DNA of 9,022 bases from Hyphomicrobiales bacterium (GTDB lineage Bacteria > Pseudomonadota > Alphaproteobacteria > Rhodobacterales > Rhodobacteraceae): assembly GCA_003558415.1 (NCBI GenBank), contig PWLT01000092.1, positions 1-9,022 of the forward strand, given 5' to 3'. Every line of letters begins with the position of its first letter. Positions within the stretch are counted from its first letter, which is position 1. The notes below the pieces were generated by a model that had not been told where the DNA came from, searched no databases, and worked only from the letters and a program-made list of their open reading frames with translations. The translations under genes were made by a program, and so were the position numbers. Shown here piece after piece: positions 7,848-9,022 of this stretch.

Positions 7848-7881
7848 TGACGCCGAAAGCGCGTGTTGCGGGCATCCGAAT

Positions 7882-8805
7882 TCATTGCCTTCGCAGCGGC
7901 GGCGTTGGCGTGCCCGGCCGAGGTCGGCGCTTGACCATCGCCGCATGCGTTTGCTTGAGCGCCGCGCCGATCCCCTCGAAGACGGCAATGCGGGGCGAGG
8001 TCTTGCGCCAGACCAGCACCACCTCGCGCGGGTTGGCGTCGGGCAGCGGGGCGAGTGTGATGTCATGCTGTGCGGCCACGCCGGCCGCCACGGCCAAATC
8101 GGGCAGCAGCGTGATCCCCAGCCCTTCGCTGACCATGGAGACCAGCGTCGTCAGGCTGGTGGCGGCGAAGCTTTCATCCTGCTCCAGCCGGCGCTCGGGG
8201 AAGGCGCTGAGCGCATGGCGCTGCAGGCAGTGCCCTTTCTCCAGCAGCAGCAACTGCTCGCCATCATCGGTGAGCGCCCCGCAATGCCCGCGCGGCGCGG
8301 CAAGGTGGTAGCCATCGGTAAAGAGCTTCATGCACTCAAGCGCGCCGATCTCGAAGGGAAGTGCGATCAGCGCGAGGTCGAGCCGGCCCGTGGCCACCCC
8401 GTCCAGAAGGCTCTCGGTGAGTTCCTCGCGCAGATAGAGCCGCAACGACGGGAAGGCAGCCCGGATGCGCGGCAGCGCCGGGGGCAGCAGAAACGGCCCC
8501 GCCGTGGGGATCGCCCCAAGGCGCAGGTCGCCTTCCTCGGGGCGCAGCTGCGCGGCGGCAATCTCCTCGATCTCCCGCGTGGCCAGAAGAACGCCACGGG
8601 CGCGCTCGGCGATCTCGGCGCCGACCTCGCTCATCATCACGCTGCGCCTTGTGCGCTCGACCAGCCGCAGGCCGAGATGATCCTCCAAAGCCTGCACACC
8701 TGCGCTCAGCGTCGATTGGGTGACATGGCAGCGCTCCGCGGCGCGGGTGAAGTTCAGCTCATCATCCAGAGCCACGAGGAAGCGAAGCTGGCGAAGGGTC
8801 AGCAT
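7882..8805 (-). CDS. oxyR: LysR-family regulator, OxyR-like, lacking the second redox cysteine
   Basis: This 307-residue protein has an N-terminal winged helix-turn-helix (about residues 1-60: LRQLRFLVALDDELNFTRAAERCHVTQSTLSAGVQALE) and a LysR sensor domain (about 90-295). OxyR-type marks include the GHCL motif holding Cys193, which matches E. coli Cys199, then ESFAATSLTTLVSMVSEGLGITLLPDLAV. In E. coli peroxide converts Cys199 and Cys208 to a disulfide, which activates OxyR. Here the position matching Cys208 is Phe202 (codon TTC at 8202-8200). The other cysteines are Cys26, Cys158 and Cys175; the last lies close to E. coli Cys180. The protein may thus sense through Cys193 alone or with another partner. 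It is divergent from a peroxiredoxin gene, its likely target. The ATG at 8805 gives the standard LysR N-terminus, although no strong ribosome site precedes it. OxyR subgroup is likely; a non-peroxide LysR is possible. Confidence 0.85.
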   Translation of the reverse strand: MLTLRQLRFLVALDDELNFTRAAERCHVTQSTLSAGVQALEDHLGLRLVERTRRSVMMSEVGAEIAERARGVLLATREIEEIAAAQLRPEEGDLRLGAIPTAGPFLLPPALPRIRAAFPSLRLYLREELTESLLDGVATGRLDLALIALPFEIGALECMKLFTDGYHLAAPRGHCGALTDDGEQLLLLEKGHCLQRHALSAFPERRLEQDESFAATSLTTLVSMVSEGLGITLLPDLAVAAGVAAQHDITLAPLPDANPREVVLVWRKTSPRIAVFEGIGAALKQTHAAMVKRRPRPGTPTPPLRRQ

Positions 8806-8820
8806 GGCAGCGGCATGTTA

Positions 8821-8865
8821 TTGATAAAAGCGATCATAGTGATGTTTTTTATTCGTTTCCATAAT
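8821..8865. promoter_or_regulatory. Divergent oxyR/peroxiredoxin control region
   Basis: This AT-rich stretch contrasts with the GC-rich surroundings. For oxyR (minus) TGGAAA (8861-8856) and TATGAT (8838-8833) are 17 nt apart, with a start near 8826. For the peroxiredoxin (plus) CATAAT (8860-8865) is a good -10 but the -35 is poor, as expected of an activated promoter. Dyads overlap both: TGAT-N7-ATCA (8822-8836), ATCA-TAG-TGAT (8833-8843) and TTAT-N8-ATAA (8849-8864). The four-base half-sites spaced by 7 recall the OxyR layout (ATAG-N7-CTAT), although the sequence differs. Binding by the OxyR-like protein is inferred. Confidence 0.5.
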
Positions 8866-8921
8866 CGCATGCAAGGGTCTACATCCCTGCTCAGCAAGGC
8901 AACACAGATGGAGCAAGACCC

Positions 8922-9022
8922 ATGACCGACATGACCCCGATCCCCATGCCGCGGCTGAACGAACAGGCCCCTGACTTCGACGCCCCCACCACTCACGGAC
9001 AGAAGAAACTGGCCGATTACCG
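8922..9022 (+). CDS. Peroxiredoxin, AhpC/TSA family (3' partial)
   Basis: Only the first 33 codons are in the window. They read MTDMTPIPMPRLNEQAPDF followed by DAPTTHGQKKLADY, which fits the start of a thioredoxin-fold peroxiredoxin of the 1-Cys/Prx6-like type (LNExAPDF, then TTxG, then LxDY). These enzymes reduce hydrogen peroxide and organic peroxides with a reactive cysteine. That cysteine would lie around residues 50-60, beyond the window, so the subtype cannot be confirmed. The ATG at 8922 has GGAG (8910-8913) 8 nt upstream; ATG at 8931 is a less likely alternative. The gene is divergent from the OxyR-like gene, which suggests peroxide-induced expression. Confidence 0.8.
   Translation, partial: MTDMTPIPMPRLNEQAPDFDAPTTHGQKKLADY

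Noticed and set aside
7654..8925. A 423-codon plus-strand frame spanning imuB start, oxyR and the intergenic region
   Set aside because: It runs antisense to two recognised genes and through the LexA box and divergent promoters, and has no recognisable domain.

Overview
The window is GC-rich, with dense genes and long antisense open frames. It looks like a chromosomal segment of an alphaproteobacterium, most likely of the Rhodobacterales (Paracoccus/Rhodobacter type). The best clues are a GTTC-N7-GTTC direct repeat, which is the alphaproteobacterial LexA (SOS) box, an imuB-dnaE2 pair, and an oxyR-like gene divergent from a peroxiredoxin. Genus assignment is inference only. I see no tRNA, rRNA, CRISPR array, insertion sequence, integrase or phage gene.

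Layout from left to right. (1) Positions 1-1125, + strand: the 3' part of a gene for a membrane thiol-redox protein. It has a thioredoxin/glutaredoxin-like CPVC domain followed by a DsbD/CcdA-like membrane domain, and its 5' end lies outside the window. (2) Positions 1126-1365: a non-coding gap between convergent genes with one strong hairpin. (3) Positions 1366-2772, - strand: an exported protein of unknown function. Its upstream region carries an unusual set of ATTCA/TGAAT inverted repeats. (4) Positions 2916-7738, - strand: a two-gene SOS mutagenesis operon. imuB starts at a GTG just below a LexA box, and dnaE2 (imuC) overlaps the end of imuB by ATGA. The usual first gene, imuA, is not present. 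(5) Positions 7882-8805, - strand: an OxyR-like LysR regulator. (6) From 8922, + strand: the first 33 codons of a peroxiredoxin, divergent from oxyR across a 116-bp AT-rich control region.

The common theme is redox and DNA-damage stress. OxyR presumably senses peroxide and controls the divergent peroxiredoxin. LexA presumably controls the ImuB-DnaE2 translesion polymerase. The membrane thiol-redox protein would carry reducing power across the inner membrane. I do not see a clearly new biological system. The points most worth checking are the OxyR-like protein in which Phe replaces the second redox cysteine, the imuB-dnaE2 operon without imuA, and the palindromic candidate operator before the unknown exported protein.
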